Shown: positions 45,567 through 58,225, numbered from the stretch's first letter. The stretch: 64,000 nucleotides of DNA from Haematobia irritans (GCF_050003625.1 NC_134398.1:64550891-64614890); one strand, 5' to 3'. Notes: a model not told the origin generated them from the sequence alone. Numbers and translations: made by a program.

Positions 45567-45708
45567 GGACATCGCTAAATCGACTCAGAATTTAATTCTA
45601 AGACGATCGGTATACTAAACGATGGGTCTCAGACTTTTCCTTCTTGGCGTTACATACAAATGCACAAACTTATTATACCCTGTACCACAGTAGTGGTGAA
45701 GGGTATAA
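44309..45708 (+). mobile_element. Family A repeat, copy A4
   Basis: It runs from AACAAGTAAGGAAAGTCTAA (terminus), with ATTATACCCTGCACCAC, to ACCACAGTAGTGGTGAAGGG, TATAAA. It contains three tandem units of about 175 bp (AGCTATATATGGGAGCTATA ... TCAACTAAATCGGAG) and a long GACA microsatellite. It is complete at both ends. Confidence 0.88.
45492..45571. repeat. (GACA)n microsatellite, about 20 units
   Basis: A GACA run with two GGAC interruptions at the fixed GTCY position of family A. Other A copies have 3 to 8 units at this place, so this one is expanded. Confidence 0.95.
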
Positions 45709-46026
45709 AAACAGCTGTTTCTATGCATTTCAGTCGATCGATTGAACTCGTTCGACATACAGAAACAGGCTGCTAGTTATTCAACTAAACCATAAGTTCA
45801 ATCACAGCTCTATTTCATAAATATCAGACTTCAAACATTGCCATCGGCAACTGCTACCACAACCCAAGTAATTCGATTGTGCATGAAAGTCTTTAGCGGA
45901 ACTTTGTGCGGTTGTATATATATGTAAAATCGTAAATAGGTTTTCAAATTCTGGGGGAGGCTACATTTTTTCTGGGGGGGGTCTAAGCCCCCTCCCCAGA
46001 GGCCTTCCTACGCTTATGGCTCCATC

Positions 46027-46690
46027 CACCAGTTGAAATACTCAACATACACATATCGGAACCATTGCGCCAACAGGCTAACATTGAGCACACCACTCAA
46101 CCAAACTAGCCACCTGTATAGCCTTTGGGAAGCCTTTGATTGTAAAACCAAAAAGAGTTAAGAGGCTCGTTTGTCTGCCTAACTGTGTAACTGTCTGCCT
46201 GGCTTGTCCATAGCTGGTACCAATTTAGTACTTTACAACTACCGCGCTTAGCTAAGGCTGGTTTTGCCGATTTCCCGCCCGCCTGGCTGGCATTTGTGGC
46301 GTGTTGCATGTTACTGACAGACATCCTCCTTCCCGTCTCCCAAATACTGACAATTTAGAAATCAAATGCATCGGTAGGCAGCAACAGAAGCTACGGCTGT
46401 GCAGCCGCCCCATTCGGGCCAATAAGTACGAAGACCTTTCGTGAAAGTGAAATTTCTGTTAACTGTTTTCGTTTATAGCTGCTAAAGTTTTGTGATTTTA
46501 TTGTTGTCGTTTTCCCTAGCCTAAGACGATTATCATTATCTCCAGCATTGTGATTAAAGATCATGGTGTGGCTGTATTGATATTAGCTTGCACACATTTT
46601 CCTCGGACGATTAACAAAATCGTTTTGCAATTGAAATCATAATGTTAAAGGATTTGGATTAGCAAGTTTTGCTCAATATAATAAATATAA
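46027..46690. other. unassigned DNA, less AT-rich than its surroundings
   Basis: No repeat ends are recognised. The composition is visibly richer in C and G (CCGCCTGCTG-like stretches, GTGCAGCCGCCCCATTCGGG). It could be single-copy sequence near a gene, but no credible open frame is present. Confidence 0.4.
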
Positions 46691-48033
46691 CAAGTAAGGA
46701 AAGTCTAAAGTCGGGCGGGGCCGACTATAGTATACCCTGCACCAATTTGTAGATCTAAATTTTCGATACCATATCACATCCGTCAACTGTGTTGGGGGCT
46801 ATATATAAAGGTTTGTCCCAAATACATACATTTAAATATCACTCGATCTGGACAGAATTTGATAGACTTCTACAAAATCTATAGACTCAAAATTTAAGTC
46901 GGCTAATGCACTAGGGTGGAACACAATGCTAGTAAAAAAATATGGGAAACATTTAAATCTGAAGCAGTTTTAAGGAAACTTCGCTAAAGTTTATTTATGA
47001 TTTATCGCTCGATATATATGTATTAGAAGCTTAGGAAAATTAGAGTCATTTTTACAACTCTTCGACTAAGCAGTGGCGATTTAACAAGGAAAATGTTGGT
47101 ATTTTGACCATTTTTGTCGAAATCAGAAAAAACATATATATGTGGGCTATATCTAAATCTGAACCGCTTTCAATCAAATTTGGCACACATGACTTGACTA
47201 TAATACTAATTGTACTCCTAGTGCAAAATTTCAACCAAATTCGGCCAAAAATCTGGCTTCTGGGGCCACATAAGTCCATATCGGGCGAAAAATATATATG
47301 GAAGCTATATCAAAATCTGAACCGATTTCAATCAAATTTGGCACACATGACTATAATACTAATTGTACTCCTTGTGCAAATTTTCTAGCTAATCGGGATA
47401 AAACTCTGGCTTCTGGGTCCATATAAGTACATATCGGGCGAATGATATATATGGGGGCTATATCTAAATCTGAATCGATTTCAACCAAATTTGGCACGCA
47501 TAGCTACAATGCTAAATCTAAACCCTGTGCAAAATTTCAACCAAATTGGACCAAAACTCTGGCATTTAGGACCATATTAGTCCATATCGGGCGAAAGATA
47601 TATATGGGAGCTATATATAAATCGAAACCGATTTCAATCAAATTTTGCACACTTGACTATAATACTAATTGTACTCCTAGTGCAAAATTTCAACCAAATT
47701 CGGCCAAAAATCTGGCTTCTGGGGCCATATAAGTCCATATCGGGATAAAGATATATATGGGAGCTATATCTAAATCTGAACCGATTTTTTCCAAAATCAA
47801 TAGGGATTGTCTTTGAGCCGAAACAGGGCCCTATACCAAATTTTAGGACAATCGGACTAAAACTGCGAGCTGTACTTTGCACACAAAAATACACCAACAG
47901 ACAGACAGGCAGACGGACATCGCTAAGCCGATCCGTATACTAAAAGGTTGGTCTATGATTACTCCTTCTTGGCGTTACATACAAATGCACAAACTTATTA
48001 TACCCTGTACCACAGTAGTGGTGAAGGGTATAA
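46691..48033 (+). mobile_element. Family A repeat, copy A5
   Basis: AACAAGTAAGGAAAGTCTAA to GTAGTGGTGAAGGGTATAAA; both ends are present. It has four tandem units with the CACTTGACTATAATACTAAT variant. It faces copy A6 across 120 bp of J-type sequence. Confidence 0.88.
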
Positions 48034-48155
48034 ATATGAAAAAAAACGAGTTATAGAAAAATTAATTTAAAAATTCCTGTGTAGATAAAATAATTAACTT
48101 CTTAGTGAGGATATTTTTGGAAGTGTTTTAAAATTTAGAACAACTTATTTTTTTT
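48034..48155. repeat. fragment of J/C interior
   Basis: TCCTGTGTAGATAAAATAAT and TAACTTCTTAGTGAGG match the right part of the J segment of C elements (for example 36110-36160). Confidence 0.75.
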
Positions 48156-49466
48156 ATACCCTTCACCACTACTGTGGTACAGGGTATAATAAGTTTGTGC
48201 ATTTGTATGTAACGCCAAGAAGGAGTAATCATAGACCAACCTTTTAGTATACGGATCGGCTTAGAATTAAATTTTGAGTCGATTTAGCGATGTCCGTCTG
48301 TCTGTCTGTCCGTCTGTCTGTCTGTCTGTCTGTTGATGTATTTTTGTGTGCAAAGTAGAGCTCGCAGTTTTAGTCCGATTGTCCTAAAATTTGGTATAGG
48401 GTCCTGTTTCGGCTCAAAGACGATCCCTATTGATTTTGGAAAAAATCGGTTCAGATTTAGATTTAGCTGCCATATATATTTTTCACCGATCTGGTCATAA
48501 TTGGCGTGTATATCAACCGATCTTCCTCAAATTCCGTACATCCGAATATTTTATGAGTTTCGAAAAACTTGCAAAATATCAGCAAAATCTGGTCATAATT
48601 CGCGTGTATATCAACCGATCTTCCTCAAATTCCGTACATCCGAATATTTTATGAGTCTCGAAAAATTTGCAAAATATCAGCAAAATCGGTTCAGATTTAG
48701 ATATAGCTCCCAGATATAGCTTTCGCCCGATTTACACTCATTTGCCCACAGAGGCCAATTTTTTGCTCCGATTTAGTTGAAATTTTGCATAGGGAGTAGA
48801 ATTAGCGTTGTAACTATGCGTGCCAAATTTGCTTGAAATCGGTTCAGATTTGGATATATCTCCCATATAAAGCTTCCGCCCGATTTACACTCATATGACC
48901 ACAGAGGCCAATTTTTAACTCCGATTTAGTTGAAATTTTGCACAGGGAGTAGAATTAGCATGGTAGCTATGCGTGCCAAATTTGGTTGAAATCAGTGCAG
49001 ATTTAGATATAGCTCCCATATATATGTTTTTCTGATTTCGACAAAAATGGTCAAAATACCAACATTTTCCTTGTAAAATCGCCACTGCTTAGTCGAAAAG
49101 TTGTAAAAATGACTCTAATTTTCCTAAACTTCTAATACATATATATCGAGCGATAAATCATAAATAAACTTTTTCGAAGTTTCATTAAAATTGCTCCAGA
49201 TTTAAATGTTTCCCATATTTTTTTACTAACATTGTGTTCCACCCTAGTGCATTAGCCGACTTAAATTTTGAGTCTATAGATTTTGTAGAAGTCTATCAAA
49301 TTCTTCCAGATCGAGTGATATTTAAATGTATGTATTTGGGACAAACCTTTATATATAGCCGCCAACAAATTTGACGGATGTGATATTGTATCGAAAATTT
49401 AGATCTACAAAGTGGTGCAGGGTATAATATAGTCGGCCCCGCCCGACTTTAGACTTTCCTTACTGT
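48156..49466 (-). mobile_element. Family A repeat, copy A6
   Basis: The inverted arrangement of A5: TATACCCTTCACCACTACTG at the left, GTCTGTCTGTCTGTCTGTC, several tandem units (one CTGGTCATAATT..GCGTGTATAT unit is duplicated at 48490-48670), and CGACTTTAGACTTTCCTTAC at the right. Confidence 0.88.
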
Positions 49467-49875
49467 TTTTTTTTTTTTTTGTTTTGGCTGAGAAAAAGTG
49501 AAATTTTCGTTTTTTAAGTACATATGTCTCAAATATTTTATGAACTAAGCGTGAGTATAAAGTTCGATGACCGTACGCATAAATCAATATGAAGTAAAGC
49601 AAATGAAAACTTTCGTAAGATTCCCAAAAATAGTAAGAATGAACTACTGTAGGGTTGAAATGGTCATGATTTGGCGCCAATGATTTTCTTCTTAACTTTT
49701 AGTTAATATTTTCTTCTATTAGAGGGTGTAATGTCGTGAAATGTAGTTAGAAAGTACAACAGAGCATTAAATTTTCCTTTGGGGAAATCTCAAAATGTGT
49801 AGTAAATTTAGTTCAATTTTCGTACGAGTTAGTTTATTCTTCCTGTAAAACAGTTTACTTTTTTTCGGTGTAGAA
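49467..49875. other. unassigned DNA, possibly a MITE arm
   Basis: It ends AGTTTACTTTTTTTCGGTGTA, which looks like a TTCGGTG terminus with TA. No matching left end was found after the T-run at 49467. No gene. Confidence 0.35.
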
Positions 49876-50153
49876 AAACACCCTTTATATAGCCCCCATA
49901 TAAATCGATCCTCATATTTGAATTCCGGAGCCTCGTGGAAGAGCAAATTTCATGCAATCGGGTTGAAATTTAGTACGTGATGTTTGTATATGCCCTTTAT
50001 CCATATCGGTCTATAATTAGAATTTTAAAGCCTCATTGAGGAATAATTTTGGCCCTATAAGTATGATGCGAGTTCATATCGGTCCAACCTAAATAACTCG
50101 TTTATGGATGATAGTTTTAGTAGAACTTTGTACGCAATTCATGGTGGAGGGCA
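49876..50153 (-). mobile_element. Family B fragment, copy B4
   Basis: TATAGCCCCCATATAAATCG, GAGCAAATTTCATGCAATCG and TTCATGGTGGAGGG are the inverted end of a B repeat. It is truncated on both sides. Confidence 0.7.
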
Positions 50154-50298
50154 GGACTGTGGAGTCGAGTCAATTATGCTCGATAGTTTTTATCAACCTC
50201 GACTCCGGCCAACAGACGTATCTGAAATTCCTGATTGGCTTTTTCATTACTACGAAAATTCCAGAAAACAAACTAATAATAATTAAGTAAGTAGTTAA

Positions 50299-51018
50299 TT
50301 GGTTACTAATCTATATCCAATATCTTTAGGAGTTCCGCAGGGCAGTATACTTGGACCTATGCTGTATCTACTTTACACTCACGATATGCCTATTATCGAA
50401 GACTGTTTCATTGGAACATTTGCTGACGACACAGTTTTAATGTCAACTGGAAAAAATACAGATGTATCCGTACATAACCTCAAGACGTCTTTAAACAAGG
50501 TTCCCCAATGGACAAAAAACTGGGGTCTAAAGCTCAACAGTAGAAAATATTTTCATGTTGGCTTTGCGAAAATTGCCTCAAGATACAAACTCCTAAAAAT
50601 AGACAATGAGCAAGTGCCTTTTTCAAACTCAACAAAATATCTTGTTTTACACTGGATTCTTATTTAAATTGGAAAATTCATATTGATAAAAAGTGCGAAG
50701 AACTAAATATTAAATACCGCAACGTAAAATGGTTAATTGGAAACAATTCAGTCCTCTCCACAGATATTAAACTCTTGTGGCTGTGTGGCAAACAGTTCTA
50801 TCGAAAAAATACAAAGGTTTCAAAACAAAGTGATAAAAAGTGCAGTAAACGCTCCATGGTATGTCCGAAATAATGACCTCCACCGAGACTTAGAAATGAC
50901 TACGATCAAAGAGGAAATCACAAATCGCGAAGACCGTAATTTACTCCAAACTTCCAATCAACCTAGAAGATTGCGCCACTTCAAACTACATGATTTATTA
51001 ACTCGCTTTATTATATGA
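50299..51018 (+). pseudogene. jockey-clade LINE reverse-transcriptase fragment
   Basis: The first frame (50299-50667) carries GVPQGSILGPMLY, then the active-site motif GTFADDTVLMS, and WTKNWGLKLNSRK, which is the order of motifs 4-7 in jockey-type reverse transcriptases. After a frame break, 50780-51018 carries KIQRFQNKVIKSAVNAPWYV and RNNDLHRDLEMTTIKEEI, the typical C-terminal block. The 5' half (endonuclease and early RT) and ORF1 are missing, and about 30-40 codons in the middle are out of frame. It is a dead 3' copy, different in sequence from the LINE at 13.9-17.6 kb. Confidence 0.87.
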
Positions 51019-51189
51019 AAGCCTCAATTCAAAATAAAAATGTTACAACAATAATTATCCTAATATAGTCTTAGGATATTTTAATTTCTATAAGTCTATT
51101 GATTGTTAATATATAAACTACTTGTTAGTTAGTCCATAGTTGGCATATATTAGACAAAAAAGGTATGTATAGGAAAGTCTACAAATAAT

Positions 51190-52262
51190 TACGAATCGAT
51201 ATGGACATTTGCACGGTACATAGAGAGCCAGAATTAAAATAAGGGGGTCGCTTATATGTGGGCTATACAACATACAATTATGAACTAGTTAGGACCTAGT
51301 TAGGCATGGTGGTTAACGGCCATATACTAGCACAATGTACCAAATTTCAAGTGACTGGGATGAAATTTGCTCCTCCAAGTGGCTCCAAATCCAAATCTCG
51401 GGATCGGTTTATATGGGGCTATATATAATTATGGACTGATATGAACCAATTCCTGCACCGTTGTTGGATACTATATACTAACATCACGTACCAAATTTCA
51501 ACCGAATCGGATGAATTTTGCTCTTCCAAGGGGCTCTGGAGGTCAAATCTGGCAATCTGCATGGTTGTTAGATTTCATATGCTGACACCATGTACCAAAT
51601 TTCAACCGGATCGGATGAAATTTGCTACTCTTAGAGGCTCCGCAAGCCAAATCTGGGGATCGGTTTATATGGGGGCTACATATAATTATGGACCGATGTG
51701 GACCAATTTTTGCATGGTTGTTAGAGACCATATACCAACACCATGTACCAAATTTCAACCGGATCGGATGAAATTTGCTTCTCTTAGAGGCTCCGCAAGC
51801 CACATTGGGGGATCAGTTTATATGGGGGCTATATATAATTATGGACCGATGTGGACCAATTTTTGCATGGTTGTTAGAGACCATATACCAACACCATGTA
51901 CCAAATTACAGCCGGATCGGATGAAATTTGCTTCTCTTAGAGGATCGGCAAGCCAAATTTGGGGGTTCGTTTATATGGGGGCTATACGTAAAAGTGGACC
52001 GATATGGTCCATTTGCAATACCATCCGACCTACATCAATAACAACTACTGGCGCCAAGTTTCAAGTCGATAGCTTGTTTCGTTCGGAAGTTAGCGTGATT
52101 TCAACCGACGGACGGACGGACATGCTCAGATCGACTCCGAATTTCACCACGACCCAGAATATATATTCTTTATGGGGTCTTAGAGCAATATTTCGATGTG
52201 TTAAAAACGGAATGACAAAGTTAATATACCCCCATCCTATGGTGGAGGGTATAAAAATTACT
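51190..52262 (+). mobile_element. Family B repeat, copy B5
   Basis: Four tandem units (CACCATGTACCAAATTTCAA, CTTCTCTTAGAGGCTCCGCA, TATATAATTATGGACCGATG) are followed by TTTCGTTCGGAAGTTAGCGT, GACGGACGGACATGCTCAG and the hairpin end CATCCTATGGTGGAGGGTAT. The 289-codon open frame over it is translation of the repeat. Confidence 0.82.
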
Positions 52263-52409
52263 TATTTGGCAAGATACACAAATTGCATAACGACAAACCT
52301 TGGCTTTTAACATAGGAAACTAAAACAGCTCTAGATTTCAAATTTGTTCAATAAATTAAATTAAGTCTATATAGTAGCCCCGTCACAATATTTAAAAATC
52401 TTCAGCGTA

Positions 52410-53681
52410 AAGGGTGATACGGTCAAAATTTGGTCAATATAAACTTGACGTATTTCTTTCAATTTTGCATTTAAAAAACCCGATCAACCCTCATTTTGAA
52501 GAATGTTGCTCCTATTATGATTTTCCAATTCACTCTTCAGTTGTCAAAATGCCGTCCAAGCAAGAAGAGCAGCGTATCAAAATTTTGCTCGCGCATCGCG
52601 AAAATCCGAGCTACTCGCACGCAAAGCTGGCAAAATCGCTAAAAGTTGCCAAATCAACCGTTACAAATGTAATTAAAGTGTTTGGGGAACGTTTGTCGAC
52701 AGCCAGGAAGTCTGGATCGGGGGGAAATCGAAAACCGGAAGCCGCTGAGACGACGAAGAGATTTGCCGGTAGTTTCAAGCGAAACCCTAACCTCTCTCTC
52801 CGAGATGCCGCAAATAAGCTGGGTGTATCGTCTACAACCGTGCATCGAGCCTAAAAACGAGCCGGACTATCGACTTACAAGAAGGTAGTGACTCCAAATC
52901 GCGATGATAAACAAAATACGACGGCCAAAGCGCGATCCCGGAGGCTGTACACGACGATGCTGACGAAGTTTGACTGCGTGGTAATGGACGACGAAACCTA
53001 CGTCAAAGCCGACTACAAGCAGCTTCCGGGACAGGAGTTTTATACGGCAAAAGGAAGGGGAAAGGTACCATATTCAAGCACATAAAACTGTCAAAGTTCG
53101 CAAAGAAATATCTGGTTTGGCAAGCCATCTGTACCTGTGGCTTGAAAAGCAGCATTTTCATAGCTTCCTGGACTGTCACTAAGAAATTTACGTGAAAGAG
53201 TGTTTGAATAAACGTCTGCTGCCTTTCCTGAAGAAACCCGTTGTTCCGTACTGTTTTGGCCGGATTTGGCATCTTGCCATTACGGTAAAAAGGCCATGGA
53301 GTGGTACGCCGCCAACAACGTGTAGGTGGTTCCCAAGGACAAGAACCCTCCCAACACGCCAGAGCTCCGCCCAATTGAGAAAAACTGGGCTATTGTCAAG
53401 CGGAACGTAAAGAAGAACAAAAAAACTGCTAAGGACGAGCAGCAGTTCAAGGCAAACTGGCTTTCTGCGGCGAAGAAGGTGGACAAGGTGGCTGTACAAA
53501 ATCTGATGGCAGGTGTCAATTCGGATTTGGAAAAGCGAAAGCCTAACTGAATATTTTTCCTGAATTTTATACTAATTGAACTTGAAAAAGAAATTTAATT
53601 TGAGTTTTTAAATAAACGATTTCACCGATTTACACGCGTTTTCCCTTGACCAAATTTTCCCTTGACCAAATTTTCACCCTT
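52410..53681 (+). mobile_element. Tc1/IS630-type transposon with AAGGGTGA ends
   Basis: The left end AAGGGTGATACGGTCAAAAT and the right end GACCAAATTTTCACCCTT are flanked by TA (52408-52409 and 53682-53683). The right end repeats CCCTTGACCAAATTTTC twice. The 1,272-bp size fits a single-gene Tc1/mariner element. Confidence 0.93.
52550..53550 (+). pseudogene. Tc1/IS630-type transposase, frameshifted
   Basis: It opens MPSKQEEQRIKILLAHRE, with helix-turn-helix blocks HAKLAKSLKVAKSTVTNVIK and SLRDAANKLGVSSTTVHRA. The frame breaks near 52850 and reopens at 52888 with FDCVVMDDETYVKADYKQLP, whose Asp is the first catalytic residue. A further break follows near 53080. The last part (53326-53550) has NPPNTPELRPIEKNWAIVKR, holding the third acidic residue, and the C-terminal helix. 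The middle part with the second Asp is only readable in fragments (KRPWSG). The DETYVK.D and LRPIE.NWAIVK motifs are those of the insect DD37-type branch of the IS630-Tc1-mariner superfamily. It is inactive. Confidence 0.9.
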
Positions 53682-53683
53682 TA

Positions 53684-53994
53684 TGTATTTATAACAGCTA
53701 TTTATGGATAAAAGCTGGGCCCGGTCGAATCTTAAATATCCATCACCATGGAAACCATACAATAAATTTCTTTGAATGCACCTCCCCGTATGGGATTTTC
53801 ATATAAAGTTCTTATATAATATGGTGGAAATTGGGTTATTTTGGATCTACATTACATTGCAGATACTTAGGGAATTTGTTATGGACATTTAAGGCCATAC
53901 ATTTAATATAAAGAATTTCAAGTGAATTTCAAGGAACATTCCAGAAAAAAGAGCTTCAAAAAAGTAGTTTGGATCCCCAATTTGTATATATACA
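53684..53994. other. family B-like fragment and unassigned DNA
   Basis: GGTCGAATCTTAAATATCCA with CATCACCATGG resembles the start of a B repeat. The rest is unassigned. Confidence 0.45.
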
Positions 53995-54360
53995 CAAATA
54001 CAATTTTGGGATAATTTTCTATAGAAATAAAATTTTAACAAAATTTTCTATTGAAATAAAATTTTGACAAAATTTTCTATAGCAATAAAATTTTGAAAAA
54101 AAAAAAATATATAAAAATAAAATTTTGACAAAATATTCTATAGAAATCAAATTTTGACAAAATATTCTATAGAAAAAAAAAATTGACAAAATTTTCTACA
54201 GAAATATAATTTTGACAAAATTTTCTATTTTGACAAAATTTTTATATAGAAATAAAATTTTGACAAAAATTTTTATTTATAGAAATAAAATTTTGACAAC
54301 AAATTTTGATTTTTTTTTTTTAAATAAAATTTGGACAAAATTTTCTATAGAAATAATAGA
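53995..54360. repeat. 29-bp minisatellite array
   Basis: About 11 diverged units of TTTCTATAGAAATAAAATTT plus TGACAAAAT, with T-run and indel interruptions. Confidence 0.9.
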
Positions 54361-54819
54361 AAAAATTACGTTGTAAAATCCTGAACGGATGGTAACAAAA
54401 TGAAACGGGAACGTTAACGAAAAATCAAAACGGGTTGTTCACGGTTCCGCCCACGGGTGTTAACTATTTCATGAACGGCTTCCGTTTTTCTTTGGCCATG
54501 AACAGTCTTAAAATGTTCGTTAGACGTTCTTATTGCAAGTCGTATAGAATATTTCGTCACAGTTTTCGCTTCATCGTTGTCTTAAAAAATCTTGAATTTC
54601 TGGCTACCTGCATTCGCCCATATCATTGTCTAAAATTTCATAATAATTCTAATATCCTGTTCTAATGATATGCTCTGAATATTGCTTAAATCGTTTTAAA
54701 TTATGTTTCTTTCCAAATCTGTTTTTGAAGAATAAAACGGCTGTTAATCAGCACATGCTTCAAGCAAGTTGCATACCAAAAACATGGAAGAGGGAGATGG
54801 GAAAATGGCAGCAGAGAGT
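54361..54819. other. unassigned DNA
   Basis: It contains several AACGG/CCGTT motifs around 54380-54495. The open frames at 54435-54665 and 54665-54886 show no recognisable content. Confidence 0.35.
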
Positions 54820-55224
54820 ATCGAACCCAGGACTGCCAATAAAATTTCAAGAAAAATCGTCACTTTTTTCTGAAGAAATCTCATAATCGTCACTTCCATT
54901 TTAAAAATCGTCAAAAAATCTGCAATGCAAATAATATTAAAATCAAACTAATTTTTTTGTTAAAAACATATGTTCATGTAAAAAACATAAAATTAACACA
55001 CATAACTATGCATTTCAACAACAAAAGCAGATGCAATGCTTTGCTATGCAATTTAAGAAATAATATAAAAATATGTTTGTTTTTTTAATATATAGTTATT
55101 ATATTATATAGTTAGTTATTAATTCAGTAAGATTTTTATTTAAAAATAAAAATAAAGTTCTTTAATATTTGCGTTGAACGATTTTCCAAAAGTTTACCAT
55201 AAAACTCTTATTGATTGACTTTCC

Positions 55225-55665
55225 AATTAAGAGGTACAATTTTCAATAGAAATAAAATTTGAACAAAATCTTCTACAGAAATAAAATTTTGACGAAATTT
55301 TCTTTAGAAATGAAATTTTGCAAAAATTTTGTAAACATTTTGTTAGAAATAAAGTTTTACGAGAGTTTACTATAAAAAAAATAACAAAAATGGTCTATAG
55401 AAATACATTTTTGCAAGAATGTTTTATAGAAATAAAAATGTGCTAAAATTTTCTATAGAAATAAAATTTTGACAAAACTTTCTATAGAAATAAAATTTTG
55501 ACAAAATTATCTATAGACATAAAATTTTAACAAAATTTTCTATACAAATAAAATTTTGACAAAATTCTATAGATATAAAATTTGGACAACTTTTTCTATA
55601 GAAATAATATTTTTACAACATTTTCTGTAGAAATAAAATTTTAACAAAAATTTCTACAAATTCAA
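55225..55665. repeat. 29-bp minisatellite array
   Basis: About 15 diverged units of AAATAAAATTTTGACAAAAT plus TTTCTATAG. Confidence 0.9.
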
Positions 55666-55830
55666 TATAAAACATTTCTTTCGAATAAACGAATATTTTT
55701 GTTTGACTAACCACAAATATTTTATCAACAACTTTAAAATATTTTTTTTTGAATTTGGTAGGTTTTTCGTAAAATTTTCTTCAATTTTGTTGGCTGTGGT
55801 AACAATACTGTAGATGTAAAATGAGGTATA

Positions 55831-56469
55831 CACTCAAAAAAAGTTTACTTGGATCCAAAGATTTTGACCTTCCCTTATGGATTTTGGTATTGATACCGAG
55901 CCAAAGATGCGGCTTCTTTAAAATAACGACATTTTTTACGGACCTCCCTGGCTTTAAATCTATGATCCAAAAAAGTTAAAATTGGATACAGATCTCATTC
56001 ATCGAATTTTTATTTTCCTTTTGCGATATATTAATAAAGGTTATTATGTACAAATTCCAATTTCAAACTCCAAATTATGCCAGGTACTTCAAAGTAAAAA
56101 CCGTTTTCTTAATGCTAAAAAAACTATAAACCAAAAATGCAAATCCTTAAAATAAGTCTTAGCCTATATTTGAAGCGTTTTTTTCTTAAATTTAAAAATT
56201 CAATATGTCAGTTAAATTAAAAATGTTTTTCTTTATTTTAAGGAAAATTTGCCTTACTTCAAAGATTTACAACTTCAGCAGAGAAATGCAAAATTTCAAG
56301 ATTTGTGTCCTAAATTTAATGAAAAAATTTTTTGAATCAAGGATCATAAACTTTCTTTTAATTAAAATGTCATAGTTTTAAAGAATTTTGTCCTTAGAAT
56401 TGCGTAAATTTTGAGTCCTAAAATTTAAGTTGCATAATCTTTCATATTAGGTAAATATTTTTTTCAGTG
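55831..56469 (+). mobile_element. Element D, copy D2
   Basis: Ends CACTCAAAAAAAGTTTACTTG and GTAAATATTTTTTTCAGTG, with TA on the left and CA on the right. Without its nested H3, D1 is about the same length. Confidence 0.8.
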
Positions 56470-57507
56470 CAGCTCATAGACATTATAATACGTATAGATG
56501 AGCCATGGGTGTCAAACTATGTTTGACACTTCCGAAGATTAAGAATAAACGAGAAAAATAAGAGCACGCTTACAGTCTCTTTCGTTTTCCTTTTTGTAGT
56601 TAGCCAATTTTACACAAAATTAGAACGTTTATGATGCACCAGAGGATTTATAAATAAATTAATATATTAAAAGTTCATATTTGAACAAAAAATTGTGACC
56701 AAAACCGCGAAAATACGAAATTTAATTTTGAGCAGCATTGCTTTTTACGAACAATACAAAAGCAAATACACGAAAATTAATGTTTGGGACTTAACGAAAA
56801 AATCAAAACGAAATGTCAGAAAATTAATTTTTGGAACTGACACATTTTTATACCCTTCACCACTACTGTGGTACAGGGTATAAGAAGTTTGTGCATTTGT
56901 ATGTAACGCCAAGAAATAGTGGTCATAGACCCATCTTTTAGTATACCGATCGGCTTAGAATTAAATTCTGAGTCGATTTAGCGATGTCCGTCCGTCTGTC
57001 TGTCTGTACGTCCGTCTGTCTGTATATGTAATTTTGTGCACAAAGTACATCTCGCAATTTAAGTCCGATCGTCCTCAAATTTGGCATAGGGCCGTTTCTT
57101 GGGACAGAGACAATCGCTATTGGTTTTGGCAAAAATCGGTTCAGATTTAGATATAGCTGCCATATATATTTATCCCCGATTTGGTCATACACGCAAAAAA
57201 ATAATTCTTTCCTCCCAAACGAAATTTTAGACAAACAAAGTTCGTTTCTCATTTGCTTTTCGCTGTAAGGAAGTGTATTTGGAAGAAAAGTATATACTTT
57301 TTGTGATAAACGTTTATTCTTTTCCAGGATGTAAAAACATTTTCATAAAGACAAACTCAAAAAAAATGTTTTCTTGCTAATTGCATTGTCCCTCACATCT
57401 TTCTCACATCCACGAGGATTTTTAGTTCTTAACACCTTTTCCTGTAATACCAACAATGTAGAAGAAATTATACGATTTTATAAATTTTTAAAATTTTTTT
57501 TACCTTT

Positions 57508-57580
57508 CGCCTGGACGGAGAATCGAACCGCGGACCATGCACATTGTAAGCCAACACACTAACCACTGAGCTATGTACCT
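57508..57580 (-). other. tRNA-like head (left) in E3
   Basis: A-box-like TAGCTCAGTGG and B-box GGTTCGATTCT on the minus strand, as in E2. Confidence 0.66.
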
Positions 57581-57692
57581 GTTATGGTCATCAATAGATA
57601 AATATCCATATAAGTTATATTTATATAGCATAGCTTGCGGCGCCCACGAACCGAATAAACAAAGTTTATTTACCGGAAAAAACATTTAGTTT

Positions 57693-57764
57693 GGCACCGT
57701 GGAGCAGTGGTAGCTACGTCCGACTCTCATGCCAAGGGTCGTGGGTTCGATCCCTGCTTCGGCC
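57693..57764 (+). other. tRNA-like head (right) in E3 with T-run
   Basis: GGCACCGTGGAGCAGTGG, B-box GGTTCGATCCC and end CTGCTTCGGCC. A run of 12 T follows. Confidence 0.7.
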
Positions 57765-58225
57765 AAAGTTTTTTTTTTTTGCTTTTGTTTTTTTTTTACA
57801 TATATTCCAGATATATTCGGAAGATTCCGAAAAAATGTTCAACATTACATTGTACTATATTAAATTTTGAACTGTAAAATGTGTCTTATTAAAGACCTAA
57901 AGTCAGAAAAGAACAGTGTTTGATATAAACGAAATGGACTGTGTTGTTATTTCAAAAATAACTTTTTTTATTGAAAAAATAAAAATTTTGTAACAAACGA
58001 ATTTTTTTGGTGATAAAAGTTTAAAATTTTCGAAGCAATTCAAAAAACTCTAACAAAAGAAAAACGTTTTCGGTACACGTTTTCCAAACGTTTTTTTTCT
58101 TTGCGTGTAGTTAGCGTGTTTATCAACCGATTTTCTTGAAATGCCGTATATCCAAATATTTTATGAATCTCGAAAGTCTTGCAACATATCAGCCAAATCG
58201 GTTCAGATTTAGATATAGCTCCCAT

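Larger units (their letters stand above)
44236..45772. mobile_element. palindromic MITE with CAGCCTGTTTCTGTATGTCG ends, split by A4
   Basis: The left arm (44236-44308) and right arm (45710-45772) are near-complete reverse complements (CAGCCTGTTTCTGTATGTCG ... CGATCGACT ... AAACAGCTG). The original element was a foldback of about 135 bp. A4 inserted close to its centre. No clear target duplication was found. Confidence 0.82.
43326..46018 (-). mobile_element. Element C, copy C3 (inverted, with nested foldback and A4)
   Basis: It runs from CATTAGCGTAGCTAG to CCTTCCTACGCTTATG, flanked by an exact 8-bp duplication GCTCCATC (43318-43325 and 46019-46026). Without the nested block (44236-45772) it is about 1.16 kb. 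It lacks element M. Confidence 0.95.
57190..58107. mobile_element. Element E, copy E3
   Basis: Ends CACGCAAAAAAATAATTC and TTCTTTGCGTG are flanked by TA (57188-57189 and 58108-58109). The host A repeat gives the empty site (GGTCATA|..GCGTGTATATCAACCG in A6), which proves a TA duplication. It carries the same two tRNA-like heads. Confidence 0.93.

Noticed and set aside
49467..49875. Complete MITE ending TTCGGTG/TA
   Set aside because: No matching left terminus could be found.
51441..52310. 289-codon open frame
   Set aside because: It reads through tandem units of family B; the same peptide phrases appear in every B copy and on both strands. No domain.
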